From NCBI GenBank assembly GCA_964503595.1, contig CAZDAM010000003.1, positions 1-64,000 on the forward strand: DNA of 64,000 bases, given 5' to 3'. Source of the stretch: CAZDAM01 sp964503595 (GTDB lineage: Bacteria; Muiribacteriota; UBA6191). Under the pieces are notes generated by a model. It was given only the letters and a program-made list of their open reading frames with translations. It had not been told where the DNA came from and did no database searches. The position numbers and the translations under genes are program-made. This document shows, in pieces, positions 1-8,632 of this stretch. Every line of letters starts with the position of its first letter. Within the stretch, counting starts at the first letter, position 1.

Positions 1-230
1 CGCTCTGTTTCAGGCATCATGCTCTGGTGCATGAAAGGGGCCGGGAATAAAAACCCTGGTTTCTTATTTTTATGCAAATTGCTCTAGATTTTCATTGACG
101 GGTAATTGCTCAGGGGTTGCCGCAAATGTGGGTTTGGATCCGAAAAATGCGATCCTGTGCAAATTCAGGACAGGTTGGGTATCCTGCTTTACGAACCATA
201 AAGGACAAATTCCAACAATCAGGAGAAAAT
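1..230. other. recA upstream region, no gene recognised
   Basis: No coding region is convincing here. A reading frame in phase with recA stays open back to 117, but the ribosome binding site and RecA family length place the start at 231. A perfect 6-bp inverted repeat (TCATGC at 17-22, GCATGA at 29-34) is not followed by a T-run. A TTGACG hexamer at 95-100 could be a -35 element, but I see no good -10 at the right distance. I see no LexA box of the enterobacterial or Bacillus type. Confidence 0.4.
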
Positions 231-1277
231 ATGTCAGCAAAAATTGATGCCGAGAAAGTCAAATCCCTGACCGCAGCGATGGATCAGATCACCAAGCAGT
301 TCGGGACAGGCTCGATTATGCGCCTTGGATCTTCCAAGATGGCGGACAATATCGAGATCATTCCTACGGGTTCTCTGGAGCTTGACCGGGCTTTGGGAAT
401 TGGTGGATATCCTCGCGGCCGGATTGTGGAGATTTATGGGAATGAGGCATCCGGGAAAACAACCCTGACTCTGCATGCTGTGGCCAATGCCCAGAAAGCT
501 GGTGGTGTTGTTGCCTTTATTGATGCTGAGCATGCTCTGGATCCCCAGTACGCCAAAGCTATTGGTGTGGATACGGAAAACCTCCTGATTGCCCAGCCTC
601 AATCCGGGGAAGAAGCCCTTGAGATTGTGGATACTCTGGTGCGTTCCGGAGCCATTGATCTGATTGTGGTGGATTCCGTGGCCGCGCTGACTCCTAAATC
701 CGAGCTTGAAGGTGAAATGGGTGATTCTCACGTGGGTCTTCAGGCCCGCCTTCTGTCCCAGGCCATGAGAAAGCTGACGGCGAGCATCTCCCGCTCCCGC
801 ACCTGTGCGGTTTTCATCAATCAGATTCGTATGAAAATCGGTGGTTACGGCAATCCGGAGACAACAACAGGTGGCAACGCCCTGAAATTCTATGCCTCCA
901 TGCGGCTTGAAATCCGCCGCACAGAAAACCTGATGAAAGGTACCGAGGTTGTGGGTACGGGCAATCGGGTCAAGGTCTGCAAGAACAAACTGGCAGCACC
1001 TTTTCGCACCGCCGAGTTTGAAATCATGTATGGGGAAGGCATCAGCTACGAGGGCTCTCTCCTGAATATGGCTGTTGAGGCTGAGATTGTAAGGCGTGCC
1101 GGTACCTGGTTCTCCTATGGAGATACCAAGCTTGGACAGGGTAAGGAAAATGTCAAAGCCTTCCTGAAGGAAAATATTCAGGTGCGCGAATCCATTGAAG
1201 CTGATGTGATGGAAAAGCTTTTTGGCAAGTCGAAAAAAGCCACCAAGGCCGAAAAAGCAGCTACAGCTGAGGCCTGA
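231..1277 (+). CDS. recA: Recombinase RecA
   Basis: RecA forms ATP-dependent filaments on single-stranded DNA, carries out strand exchange and triggers LexA-type autocleavage. The 348-residue product has the family length. Walker A is GNEASGKT at about residues 70-77 (the usual form is GPESSGKT), Walker B is around LIVVDSVAAL, and the L2 DNA-binding loop ends in the signature NPETTTGGNALKF. The start at 231 follows an AGGAGA ribosome site at 221-226; the frame is open upstream but that extension has no RecA homology. The L2 loop reads KIGGYGNPE and is one residue shorter than the common KIGVMFGNPE. recX follows after 2 nt, so the two are probably co-transcribed. Confidence 0.98.
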   Translation: MSAKIDAEKVKSLTAAMDQITKQFGTGSIMRLGSSKMADNIEIIPTGSLELDRALGIGGYPRGRIVEIYGNEASGKTTLTLHAVANAQKAGGVVAFIDAEHALDPQYAKAIGVDTENLLIAQPQSGEEALEIVDTLVRSGAIDLIVVDSVAALTPKSELEGEMGDSHVGLQARLLSQAMRKLTASISRSRTCAVFINQIRMKIGGYGNPETTTGGNALKFYASMRLEIRRTENLMKGTEVVGTGNRVKVCKNKLAAPFRTAEFEIMYGEGISYEGSLLNMAVEAEIVRRAGTWFSYGDTKLGQGKENVKAFLKENIQVRESIEADVMEKLFGKSKKATKAEKAATAEA

Positions 1278-1279
1278 AT

Positions 1280-1747
1280 TTGAATTCAGAGATCAGGGAA
1301 TGGGCGCTGAACCTTCTGGGGGCAGCGCCCTTGAGTTCTGGAAAGCTTCGGGAAAAGCTCCTGAAAAAAGGTGGAGAGCCCGAGGACGTTGAAGAGGTTC
1401 TTGCCTGGCTTCAGGAAAACAGGTATGTGGACGATGAAAGTCTGGCCCGTTCCTGGATTCATAATCGCCTGCCCCAGAAAGGGCTCAGCTTTTCCGGAGT
1501 AAGGGAATTCTTCTTTCGCCACAAGGTGGAAGAAGCAATCTGGAAGCCTCTGTTCTTTATCATGCTGGATGAGTCCGAGATCTCGCAAAGAGAGTGGGAG
1601 GTCGCACAGATTCAGGTGCTTTTTCAAAAAAAGCCTTCTATGATAAGGCTGCCACAGGAAAAAACCCAGAAACGGCTGATGCAGCGGGGCTTTTCCTTTG
1701 CGGCAGTGAAAGACGCATTTGAAGCCCTGAAACACGAGGCAAAATAA
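1280..1747 (+). CDS. recX: Regulatory protein RecX
   Basis: RecX-family proteins bind RecA filaments and limit their extension and activity. The 155-residue product shows the RecX pattern of short three-helix modules: a glycine/lysine-rich first helix pair (KLREKLLKKG), then the conserved segment NRYVDDESLARSWI with the aromatic and DD residues typical of the family, then KGLSFSGVREFF. The third module diverges. The start is a TTG placed 2 nt after the recA stop, which suggests translational coupling and low expression relative to RecA. The family assignment is firm from the D-D-x-x-[FL]-A pattern and the position behind recA; activity is inferred. Confidence 0.88.
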   Translation: MNSEIREWALNLLGAAPLSSGKLREKLLKKGGEPEDVEEVLAWLQENRYVDDESLARSWIHNRLPQKGLSFSGVREFFFRHKVEEAIWKPLFFIMLDESEISQREWEVAQIQVLFQKKPSMIRLPQEKTQKRLMQRGFSFAAVKDAFEALKHEAK

Positions 1748-1750
1748 GGT

Positions 1751-2971
1751 ATGAAAGAAGAAGAGTCCAAGAAAAAAACTATTCTTCCCGATAATTTCAC
1801 GCTCTTTCGGGATGCTGTGATTGCGGTGCTTTTTTCCCGGGATTTTCTGCTTCTGAGTGCGGTTCTCTTTGTCGTGGCCGTCTTCGTCTGGGCCTTTTTG
1901 TGGGTTCTGGCTCCGTTTCTGGTGGCGGGAATTCTGGCTTATATCCTAGAGCCAGCGGTCCGGGCCATGATGCGCTGGTTCCGGTTATCAAGACCGATTG
2001 CCGTACCGCTTCTGTTTGTGCTCGGGATTTTAGGGGTGCTTCTGTTTGTTGTGCCGTTCAGCATCCAGATTGTGACCAATGTAAATTCCATGGCCCAGGA
2101 GATTTCCAAGGTGGAGTATCGTCCCCTGATCCGCAAATGGACGACCCAGGTCAAAACCTGGGGGGATGAATATCTCCCTGATTCGGTGAAGGAAAACCTG
2201 GATTCTCCCCATTCGGCTCTGGAAGCCTACGAAGAGAAAATCAACAATGCTGTGGGAACTGTCAATCAGTATGCAGGAAGAGCCCTGAAACTGATTGGAG
2301 GCTGGCTGATTTCCGTTTCCAATTTTACGGTCAAAAGGACGATGGATATCTTTCTGATTCCGGTTCTGGCCTTTTATTTCCTTCTGGATTTTGAACGGAT
2401 CTATCCTTTGTTTCTGAGTCTGATTCCGGGGGGATACCGTTCCTGGACCCATGCCTTCATGGAGGCCTGTGACTCAACTCTGAGAAATTTTCTTTTCGGG
2501 CAGGTGATTGTCGCTTTTGTCTTCGGAAGTCTGATGACACTGGGTCTGATGCTCATTGGCATCAAATTCAGTCTGGTGATTGGTCCCCTGGCTGGTGTTG
2601 CCAATATGATTCCCTATCTTGGGGGGCTGATTTCCCTCCTCCCGGTGGTTGGGCTGGCAATTTATCAGGGAGCTGCGGATGGCTCCATTCTGTGGATGCT
2701 GGGTCTGGTCGCCATACATTTTTCTACCATTCAGCTGATTGACGGGTTTATCCTCCAGCCCAAAATTATTGGGGGAAATGTAGAGCTTCATCCATTGGTG
2801 GTGATGCTGGCCCTTTTTATCGGGGGCGAAGTCGGCGGGATTTACGGCATGATTGTGGCCGTTCCCACCGCAGCGATTTTGAAGGTTCTGGGGCAGGAGC
2901 TTTACAGCGTTCTGTATCTCAGGCAATCCATACTCTTAAAGGAGCCGGTGATATTGCCGGACCAACTCTGA
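1751..2971 (+). CDS. AI-2E family transporter (PerM-like permease)
   Basis: This is a 406-residue polytopic membrane protein of the AI-2E/PerM family (UPF0118). The family has about eight membrane segments with a central soluble stretch. Here two hydrophobic segments lie at about residues 28-70, a charged region at about 120-180, and several more segments from about 195 to 390. The C-terminal pattern PYLGGLISLLPVVG and the following DGFILQPKIIGG are family hallmarks. Members have been linked to export of autoinducer-2 or other solutes, or to Na+/H+ exchange, and the substrate cannot be told from sequence. It starts 3 nt after recX, inside the same run of plus-strand genes. Confidence 0.88.
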   Translation: MKEEESKKKTILPDNFTLFRDAVIAVLFSRDFLLLSAVLFVVAVFVWAFLWVLAPFLVAGILAYILEPAVRAMMRWFRLSRPIAVPLLFVLGILGVLLFVVPFSIQIVTNVNSMAQEISKVEYRPLIRKWTTQVKTWGDEYLPDSVKENLDSPHSALEAYEEKINNAVGTVNQYAGRALKLIGGWLISVSNFTVKRTMDIFLIPVLAFYFLLDFERIYPLFLSLIPGGYRSWTHAFMEACDSTLRNFLFGQVIVAFVFGSLMTLGLMLIGIKFSLVIGPLAGVANMIPYLGGLISLLPVVGLAIYQGAADGSILWMLGLVAIHFSTIQLIDGFILQPKIIGGNVELHPLVVMLALFIGGEVGGIYGMIVAVPTAAILKVLGQELYSVLYLRQSILLKEPVILPDQL

Positions 2972-2987
2972 AGAAAGGCATATAGAC

Positions 2988-3419
2988 ATGATTCAGGAAG
3001 ATGCTGAGCGCGCTCGTACAGTTGCCGAGCGTCGGGAAACGCATTCTGTCGATGATTTGCTGCGCGATGTTCTGGTTGCGCTTGATGACAAGAAGGCCGA
3101 AGAACTGACAGCTTTTTATATTGAACCGATTTCCACCCTGGCAGATTACATTGTCATTGTGACTGCGACCTCCTCCCGCCATTTGAATGTGATGGCAGAT
3201 GCCATTCGCGATATGGCCCGCCAGGAAGAGGAATATCAGCTGATCAATCCCGAAGGAACTCAGGATGACAACTGGCTGGTTCTGGATTTTGGCACGGTTC
3301 TGGTCCATCTCTTTTCCCGTGAATTTCGTAAGCGTTATCGTCTGGAAGAAATTTATGGCAAAGGGGAAAGCGTGGACATTGCTGCCGTTCTGGGGAATTC
3401 TTCGCCCGATCAGGAATAG
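2988..3419 (+). CDS. rsfS: Ribosomal silencing factor RsfS
   Basis: RsfS (Iojap/YbeB family) binds ribosomal protein L14 on the 50S subunit and blocks subunit joining when nutrients are scarce. The 143-residue product has the family core: a predicted helix VDDLLRDVLVALDDKKAEE, then the strand pattern LADYIVIVTATSSRHLNVMA, and the C-terminal WLVLDFGTVLVHLFSREFR segment, where family members carry a D-x-G-x-x-x-V-H-x-F motif. The N-terminal 20 residues are an extra charged tail. An AAGAAAGG ribosome site lies upstream. rsmE and rlmN follow, giving a ribosome-maintenance group. Confidence 0.95.
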   Translation: MIQEDAERARTVAERRETHSVDDLLRDVLVALDDKKAEELTAFYIEPISTLADYIVIVTATSSRHLNVMADAIRDMARQEEEYQLINPEGTQDDNWLVLDFGTVLVHLFSREFRKRYRLEEIYGKGESVDIAAVLGNSSPDQE

Positions 3420-3422
3420 TTC

Positions 3423-4124
3423 ATGCGTTTTGTCCTGCTTCAGGAAGGCCCGTTTGGACTGGAGCTTGCCGAAGGGCAGGGCCATCATCTTGATGTGATG
3501 CGTCTGCCTGAGCGCCTTTTTCTTCCGGGCCTTCTGGGTCTGAAGCGTTTTGATCTGGAAATCCAGAAAAGCGGTAAGGGCCAGTGGAGAGTTGTTCAGG
3601 CCCATCTGGCTGAAGTTTATGAAAAACCTCAGGCCCCGGTTTATCTGGTTCCTCTGATTGAGCCGTCCCGACTGGAGTTTGCCATTGAAAAGCTGGTGGA
3701 ACTGGGGGCGGCTCAAATCTGTCTTTACCATTCCGATCATACAAGCTGGCCTAAAAAGAAGGTTGCGGCTTTCTGCCAGAAGATGGACAAGGCCAGAGCT
3801 TGGGTCCTTCAGGCTGCCCAGCAGTCTGCCCGCATTCCCCTGGCTCGCATTGAGGCTCCAGTCTGTCTTGATGATCTGGTTCAGCGTTACGGATCTGACT
3901 GTCTGGCACTGGTTGTAGGCACGGGAAAAACCCTGACTCCAAAGGAAATGAGCCTCGCATCCGTGGTCCTGATTGGACCGGAAGGGGACTTTTCCGAGCG
4001 GGAAATTGATCTGATGCGGGAGGCGGGTGTTCAGATGGGCGCTCTTCGTGGCAGGCACATCTTAAGAAGCGAGACCGCCCTTCTTTACATGGCCTCTCTT
4101 TACAATGCATCCCGATCTCTCTAG
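3423..4124 (+). CDS. rsmE: 16S rRNA (uracil(1498)-N(3))-methyltransferase RsmE
   Basis: RsmE methylates N3 of U1498 in helix 44 of 16S rRNA using S-adenosylmethionine and belongs to the SPOUT superfamily. The 233-residue product shows a PUA-like N-terminal part, the central KLVELGAAQICLYHS stretch, and the C-terminal trefoil-knot motifs VVLIGPEGDFSEREID and RHILRSETALLYM, which match the family signatures GPEGG-F-x-x-E and LG-x-R-I-L-R-x-E-T-A. The start lies 3 nt after rsfS, and the end overlaps the extended rlmN frame by about 20 nt. Confidence 0.95.
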   Translation: MRFVLLQEGPFGLELAEGQGHHLDVMRLPERLFLPGLLGLKRFDLEIQKSGKGQWRVVQAHLAEVYEKPQAPVYLVPLIEPSRLEFAIEKLVELGAAQICLYHSDHTSWPKKKVAAFCQKMDKARAWVLQAAQQSARIPLARIEAPVCLDDLVQRYGSDCLALVVGTGKTLTPKEMSLASVVLIGPEGDFSEREIDLMREAGVQMGALRGRHILRSETALLYMASLYNASRSL

Positions 4125-4134
4125 ACTGCGCCCT

Positions 4135-5214
4135 ATGAGCCGTGAATCCATCTACAGTTTTACCCCGGAAGGGCTGACCAACATCCTTTCCGAAGAATAC
4201 GGGGCCAAGCCCTTTGTGGCCCGCCAGCTTCTGCGCTGGATCTATGAGCGCGGAGTGGATGACTTTGAATCCATGACGGATCTGGGCAGGGAGCTTAGAA
4301 CCAGGCTTTCCAGCCGCTTTGATCTGAGTCTTCCTGTTGTTGAGAAAAAGCTTGAGGCCAAGGATGGTAAAACCATCAAGGTGGTTCTGAGGCTTTCAGA
4401 TACGAAGCTGATTGAGTGTGTTCTGATGTGCGAAGATCGGGGGACGACCCTGTGTCTTTCCTCTCAGGTTGGCTGTGCCCAGGCCTGTATTTTCTGCGCA
4501 ACGGGTCAGATGGGGATTCTCAGGAATCTCACCGCGGGAGAAATTGTTGCCCAGTTCCTGGTTTTGAGGAAGCTGAAACCCAAGGCTTTTGAAAGGCCTC
4601 CCAGAATTGTATTCATGGGAATGGGGGAGCCCTTTCATAACATGAATCAGCTTTTCAAGGCTCTTGAGACCATGATTCATGAAAATGGACTGAATATCGG
4701 GGCCAGGCGTATCACAGTTTCTACCAGTGGAGTGGTGAAGGGAATCTATCGCCTCATGGAGCTTCAGCCTCAGGTTCAGCTGGCAATTTCCCTTCACACG
4801 GTCGAGCCCGGGCTTCGCCGCCTGTGGGTCCCAAACTGCAAGGACAGTGTGGACGATATTCTGACTGCTGCCAGGGTTTTTACCGAGAAGACCGGCCGCA
4901 AAATCACTTTTGAGATGGTGCTTTTTGGTGGAGAGCAGATGCAGACGGCCAAGCTGAACAAGCTGGGAAAAAAGCTTCAGGGTATTCTTTGTGCCATCAA
5001 CGTGATTCCCTACAATCCGATTCCTCAACTGGATGAGGAGCGCTATGTAAGGCCGAGTCACCAGGAAATCGAATACTTCAAATCTGTACTTTCCCGCTGG
5101 CATCGGGAAGTGACGGTGCGGATTTCCAGAGGAAGGGATATTCAGGCGGCATGTGGGCAACTTCTCCCTCAAACACCGGATTTGAAAGCTGGCGAACCCG
5201 TTATCCGGGGTTGA
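4135..5214 (+). CDS. rlmN: Dual-specificity RNA methyltransferase RlmN
   Basis: RlmN is a radical-SAM enzyme that methylates C2 of A2503 in 23S rRNA and A37 of some tRNAs. The [4Fe-4S] motif C-x3-C-x2-C is visible in CAQACIFCATGQMG. The family GMGEPFHN motif is at about residues 159-166. The C-terminal catalytic cysteine that carries the methyl group is in RGRDIQAACGQLL. I chose the ATG at 4135 (359 residues, starting MSRESIY). An upstream in-frame ATG at 4105 would overlap rsmE by 20 nt and add 10 non-conserved residues. It is packed between rsmE and holB and overlaps the holB start. Confidence 0.95.
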   Translation: MSRESIYSFTPEGLTNILSEEYGAKPFVARQLLRWIYERGVDDFESMTDLGRELRTRLSSRFDLSLPVVEKKLEAKDGKTIKVVLRLSDTKLIECVLMCEDRGTTLCLSSQVGCAQACIFCATGQMGILRNLTAGEIVAQFLVLRKLKPKAFERPPRIVFMGMGEPFHNMNQLFKALETMIHENGLNIGARRITVSTSGVVKGIYRLMELQPQVQLAISLHTVEPGLRRLWVPNCKDSVDDILTAARVFTEKTGRKITFEMVLFGGEQMQTAKLNKLGKKLQGILCAINVIPYNPIPQLDEERYVRPSHQEIEYFKSVLSRWHREVTVRISRGRDIQAACGQLLPQTPDLKAGEPVIRG

Positions 5215-6514
5215 GTTCATCGGCCTTTGTCTCTGATCTGACTTCCCATGCCTATCTGATTGAAGGCATGGAGGAAGCCAGTGTCTTTGCCTACGGGCTC
5301 TGGCTGACCCGTATGCTCTCTTGTGAAAAAAAGGAGGAGCCTGGCTGTGGGGTCTGTTCGGGGTGCCGCAGTTTGAGGCATCCGGATGGTTTGCGTTTTT
5401 TGNNNNNNNNNNNNNNNNNNNNNNNNNNNNNNNNNNNNNNNNNNNNNNNNNNNNNNNNNNNNNNNNNNNNNNNNNNNNNNNNNNNNNNNNNNNNNNNNNN
5501 NNTTTGAGGCATCCGGATGGTTTGCGTTTTTTGCCGGTGTTTCCTGAAGGGACCCGCATCCGAATCGATTCCATTCGCCGCATCCTGAAAAGTCTGGGGC
5601 AGGTGAAACTCAGTGGCCCGGAGAGGCAGATCATTGTGATTCTGGATGCCGGGCGCATGGGGAATGAGGCGGCCAATGCCCTGCTCAAAGGACTCGAAGA
5701 GCCGCCACCGGGAAGGATTTTTCTTCTGATCAATCCGGGGAAACATCCAATCCTTCCAACGATTCGCTCCCGTTGTCAGAGTCTTTTGCTGCCTTCCCTA
5801 AGGCCGGCTTTTCAGGAGGCTTCTGATTTGAACCGGGCGATTGGGCGCATGACAGGGTGGCATGGGGAAGCTCTCAAGGAACTGGATCCGGATCTGATGA
5901 GTCTTGATCTGGTGCGTTTCTTTAAAAGCCTGTCCCGTGAAGAAGCCGGACTGGAACTCAATGATATCGCGACTCTGTTTTTTTCCATGCGCCTCGATTT
6001 CAGGGTCTTTGTGGCCAGAAGGCTGAGTGCCTTGAAATGGCTGAAGGAAGTTCTGATTCGGGGGGTGGCAGGATCAAGAGATTTCGGGCTTGAGCTTTCC
6101 GAGACTTTTCTGGGTCTGCGCAAAGGATATGAATCCCGTTTGAAATCCATTGGAGAAAGCATGCTGGAGGATTCTTCCGAAGGTTTTCATCACTGGCTTT
6201 TCGGGGGGCTCAAGCGTTCCGGGGATTTTGAGAATTCCAAACGGGTTTTTGACGATCTGGAGAGACTGGAAGACGGGCATCTTCTGGCTTCTCTTGCGGG
6301 CGTCTTTCGGGACGTGGTTCTGCCGGATGCTGAGGGTCAGCTTCTGAGTGCAGAATACGAAGTCGTTCAGTTGATGCGTCAGCCTTTTTCGGCGACGGAT
6401 CTGGCATCCTTTTCTCAGCGACTGGTCACTGCCCGCTCCATGCTTTATAATCAGCAACCACTCGAGCAGGTCCTCGATTATCTTGCCGTCTGGCTTCTGG
6501 GTCGTCTGGCCTGA
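5151..6514 (+). CDS. holB: DNA polymerase III subunit delta' (interrupted by scaffold gap)
   Basis: Delta' is part of the clamp-loader complex that places the sliding clamp on DNA. The family pattern is clear: HAYLIEG near the N-terminus, a zinc-binding cluster (SC, then PGCGVCSGC), the HPD that follows it, and after the gap IIVILDAGRMGNEAANALLKGLEEPP with the IRSRCQSL sensor region. The P-loop expected after LIEG is absent (GMEEASVFAYG), as in delta' subunits that do not bind ATP. The frame changes across the N-run, but the two edges of the gap repeat the same 31 bp; collapsing them restores one frame. The start is either ATG 5151 (64-nt overlap with rlmN) or TTG 5211. Confidence 0.85.
5403..5502. 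other. Assembly gap of exactly 100 N
   Basis: The run of N is 100 long, a common placeholder length. The 31 bp just before it (5372-5402) and the 31 bp just after it (5503-5533) are identical, so two contigs that overlap by 31 bp were probably joined with a gap instead of merged. Removing one copy plus the N-run (131 bp) restores a continuous holB frame. Confidence 0.9.
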
Positions 6515-6533
6515 AGCCTTTTTTTCTAAACTT

Positions 6534-7808
6534 ATGAATGAAACAGAATTTGATCCAAATACCCAGGATGTCAATGACAATACCCTGGTTGCTATAGCTG
6601 ATGGTCAGGGCAGTGGATTTGAGGAGGAAGACTTTTCCGAATCCTCTCCCGCCCAGGGTGTGATTGCCGGACTCAGTTTCCGCAACAAACGAGGTGTCTT
6701 CACTCTGAGACAAAATGAATTTGAACTCAGAGAAGGACAGGGCGTGGTTGTGAAAACCAATCGGGGCCGGGAGTTTGCCACGGTCAAGTACCTCGGACTG
6801 AACAAGGAAATCGATCGGGGGCGTGATCTCAGAATCTTTGAGATCATCCGTATTGCGGATGAAAACGATCTGGCCACGGAAGAACGCAACCGCGCCCAGG
6901 AATTGCACTCCCAGTCCATCTGCATGGGCAGGGTGGAGGCATTGGGCCTTCGCATGAGGATTGTCCGGACCGAGCAGATCTTTGATGCTTCCCGGATAGT
7001 CTTTTATTTCGTAGCTCCCCAGAAAGTCGATTTCAGGGAACTGGTCAGGCAGCTGGCCTCTGAATTCAGGACCCGGATTGAACTTCGGCAGATCAACTCC
7101 CGCGAACATGTCGCCATGATGGGAGCTGTGGGTGCCTGCGGTCGTCAGACCTGCTGTTCAAGTTTTCTGACCAAAACTCCTTCGGTCAGCATGGACATGG
7201 TTGAAACCCAGTCTCTGGGAAAAAATCCGGGCAAGCTCAATGGAGTCTGTGGTCGCCTGAAATGCTGTATCTCCTACGAAAATGATTTTTATCGCGAGGC
7301 TCTGGAAGGAATTCCGACCAAAAGCTCCTGTGTGGGTTGTTCAAGCGGTAAGAAAGGCCGTGTCTGCGGTGTGAATGTGGTCAAGGAAGAGGTGCAGATC
7401 CGTCTGGAAGATGACAGCTACATCACCGTCAGTTTTGATGAGATCCGACATAAGAAGAAGATTGATGACGAGCCTCGCAGGCCAAAGGCTGAACCTGAAG
7501 CTGAGAAAAAAGCTGTCAGCGTGGAAGAAAAGCCCCTGGAGCAGCAGGAGGCAAAGGAACCGGCCAGAGAGAAAGAGAATCGGGAGAGTCCAAGACGCCA
7601 GCGTCAGCGCAGAACGGAAAACCGTTCGGAAGAAAAAGCTGAATCCCAGGTGACTCAGGAAAAGGAAACCGGGGAAAGCCCCCGTATGGAAGCGACTGAA
7701 AAATCTGAGGAAGAGAATCGTCCTCCCCGTCGTCGGCGCAATCGCCGGGGTCCACGCAAAAGCAGAAACCCCGAAGCTGGCAAGCCAGGGAGCGGATCGG
7801 AGCAATGA
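6534..7808 (+). CDS. PSP1 domain protein (RicT/YaaT-like) with charged C-terminal tail
   Basis: The 424-residue product contains a PSP1 domain as in Bacillus YaaT/RicT, which with its partners affects RNase Y-dependent mRNA maturation. Family marks are the Cys-rich runs GACGRQTCCSSFL and GVCGRLKCCISYE (which bind Fe-S clusters in RicT), and SCVGCSSGKKGRV further on. The first 40 residues are acidic. The last 120 residues are a low-complexity Glu/Arg tail ending in Arg-Arg-rich sequence, unusual for the family, that might bind RNA or acidic partners (inference). I placed the start at ATG 6534 (MNETEFD), just after holB. In Bacillus subtilis holB and yaaT are also neighbours, which supports the assignment. 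Confidence 0.85.
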   Translation: MNETEFDPNTQDVNDNTLVAIADGQGSGFEEEDFSESSPAQGVIAGLSFRNKRGVFTLRQNEFELREGQGVVVKTNRGREFATVKYLGLNKEIDRGRDLRIFEIIRIADENDLATEERNRAQELHSQSICMGRVEALGLRMRIVRTEQIFDASRIVFYFVAPQKVDFRELVRQLASEFRTRIELRQINSREHVAMMGAVGACGRQTCCSSFLTKTPSVSMDMVETQSLGKNPGKLNGVCGRLKCCISYENDFYREALEGIPTKSSCVGCSSGKKGRVCGVNVVKEEVQIRLEDDSYITVSFDEIRHKKKIDDEPRRPKAEPEAEKKAVSVEEKPLEQQEAKEPAREKENRESPRRQRQRRTENRSEEKAESQVTQEKETGESPRMEATEKSEEENRPPRRRRNRRGPRKSRNPEAGKPGSGSEQ

Positions 7809-8632
7809 GGGAAAGCATGGGAAATCCAGCCAGAGTACTTGGATTGATCGCTGGAGCCGGGGATATGCCCCGGGAGATTATTCGGGCAGCCCAGGAAGAA
7901 GGGTATGAAATTGCCTGTGTGGCTTTGAGCGGTATGGCCCATCCTGATTATGCTGAAGTCTGCTCCAAGACTCTTTATGTCCACCTGGGAGAGCTGGATA
8001 AGACCATGCTGTTTTTTCAGGAGCATGGGGTTCAGGAGCTCTTCTTTGCCGGAAAAGTCGAAAAAACCAGACTTTTCTCTACCGGACTCAAGCTGGACGG
8101 GACGGCCCAGCAGCTGTTTTCCGGCCTGATGACCAGAAATGATGATGCAATTTTAAGCGGAGTCGCCGAACTTCTAGCCAGCAAGGGTCTCAAGGTTCTT
8201 GATTCCACCCGTTTTCTGAAGAGCATTCTCCCCCCAAAAGGGGTTCTGACCGGAGAGGAATTGCCGGATGGAGTGCGCCAGGAGATTGATTTTGGCTATA
8301 AAATGGCCAAGTCCATCGCGGATCTGGATATCGGGCAGACAGTCGTGGTCAAAGACCGTATCGTCCTTGCTGTGGAAGCCATTGAGGGCACCGATGAGGC
8401 CATCCTTAGAGGGGGGAGTCTCGGACGGGTGGATACGGTTGTGGTGAAAGTGGCGAAGCCCTCCCAGGACCTGCGCTTTGATATGCCCACGGTAGGCCCG
8501 GTTACGATTCAGCACTGCATTGAGGCGAAGGTGAAGGCTTTGGCCTTTGATTCCGGAGCGACCATTCTTCTGAATCGTGATGAAGTTCTCAAAATGGCCC
8601 GTGAAAACAGCATCCTGATTGTTTCCCTGTAA
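7805..8632 (+). CDS. lpxI: UDP-2,3-diacylglucosamine diphosphatase LpxI
   Basis: LpxI hydrolyses UDP-2,3-diacylglucosamine to 2,3-diacylglucosamine 1-phosphate (lipid X), the step done by LpxH in enterobacteria. The 275-residue product has the DUF1009 pattern: LGLIAGAGDMPREI at the N-terminus and the C-terminal VVVKDRIVLAVEAIEGTDEAILRGG followed by KPSQDLRFDMPTVGP. The ATG at 7805 overlaps the PSP1 stop by 4 nt; a second ATG at 7817 is possible. lpxB begins directly after the stop, so substrate flow LpxI to LpxB is matched by gene order. No LpxH is seen in the window. Confidence 0.93.
   Translation: MRESMGNPARVLGLIAGAGDMPREIIRAAQEEGYEIACVALSGMAHPDYAEVCSKTLYVHLGELDKTMLFFQEHGVQELFFAGKVEKTRLFSTGLKLDGTAQQLFSGLMTRNDDAILSGVAELLASKGLKVLDSTRFLKSILPPKGVLTGEELPDGVRQEIDFGYKMAKSIADLDIGQTVVVKDRIVLAVEAIEGTDEAILRGGSLGRVDTVVVKVAKPSQDLRFDMPTVGPVTIQHCIEAKVKALAFDSGATILLNRDEVLKMARENSILIVSL

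Noticed and set aside
1..116. Terminator of an upstream gene at the left edge
   Set aside because: The 17-34 inverted repeat has no T-run; the CCGGG and CCCTGG stretch near 41-59 pairs poorly.
117..230. N-terminal extension of RecA
   Set aside because: The added 38 residues are unlike any RecA, and an AGGAGA site sits right before ATG 231.
2919..4058. Minus-strand frame of 379 codons opposite rsfS and rsmE
   Set aside because: Both plus-strand genes are clear family members; the antisense frame has no protein-like motifs.
5372..5533. Direct 31-bp repeat within holB
   Set aside because: Best explained as overlapping contig ends around a placeholder gap, not as a biological repeat.
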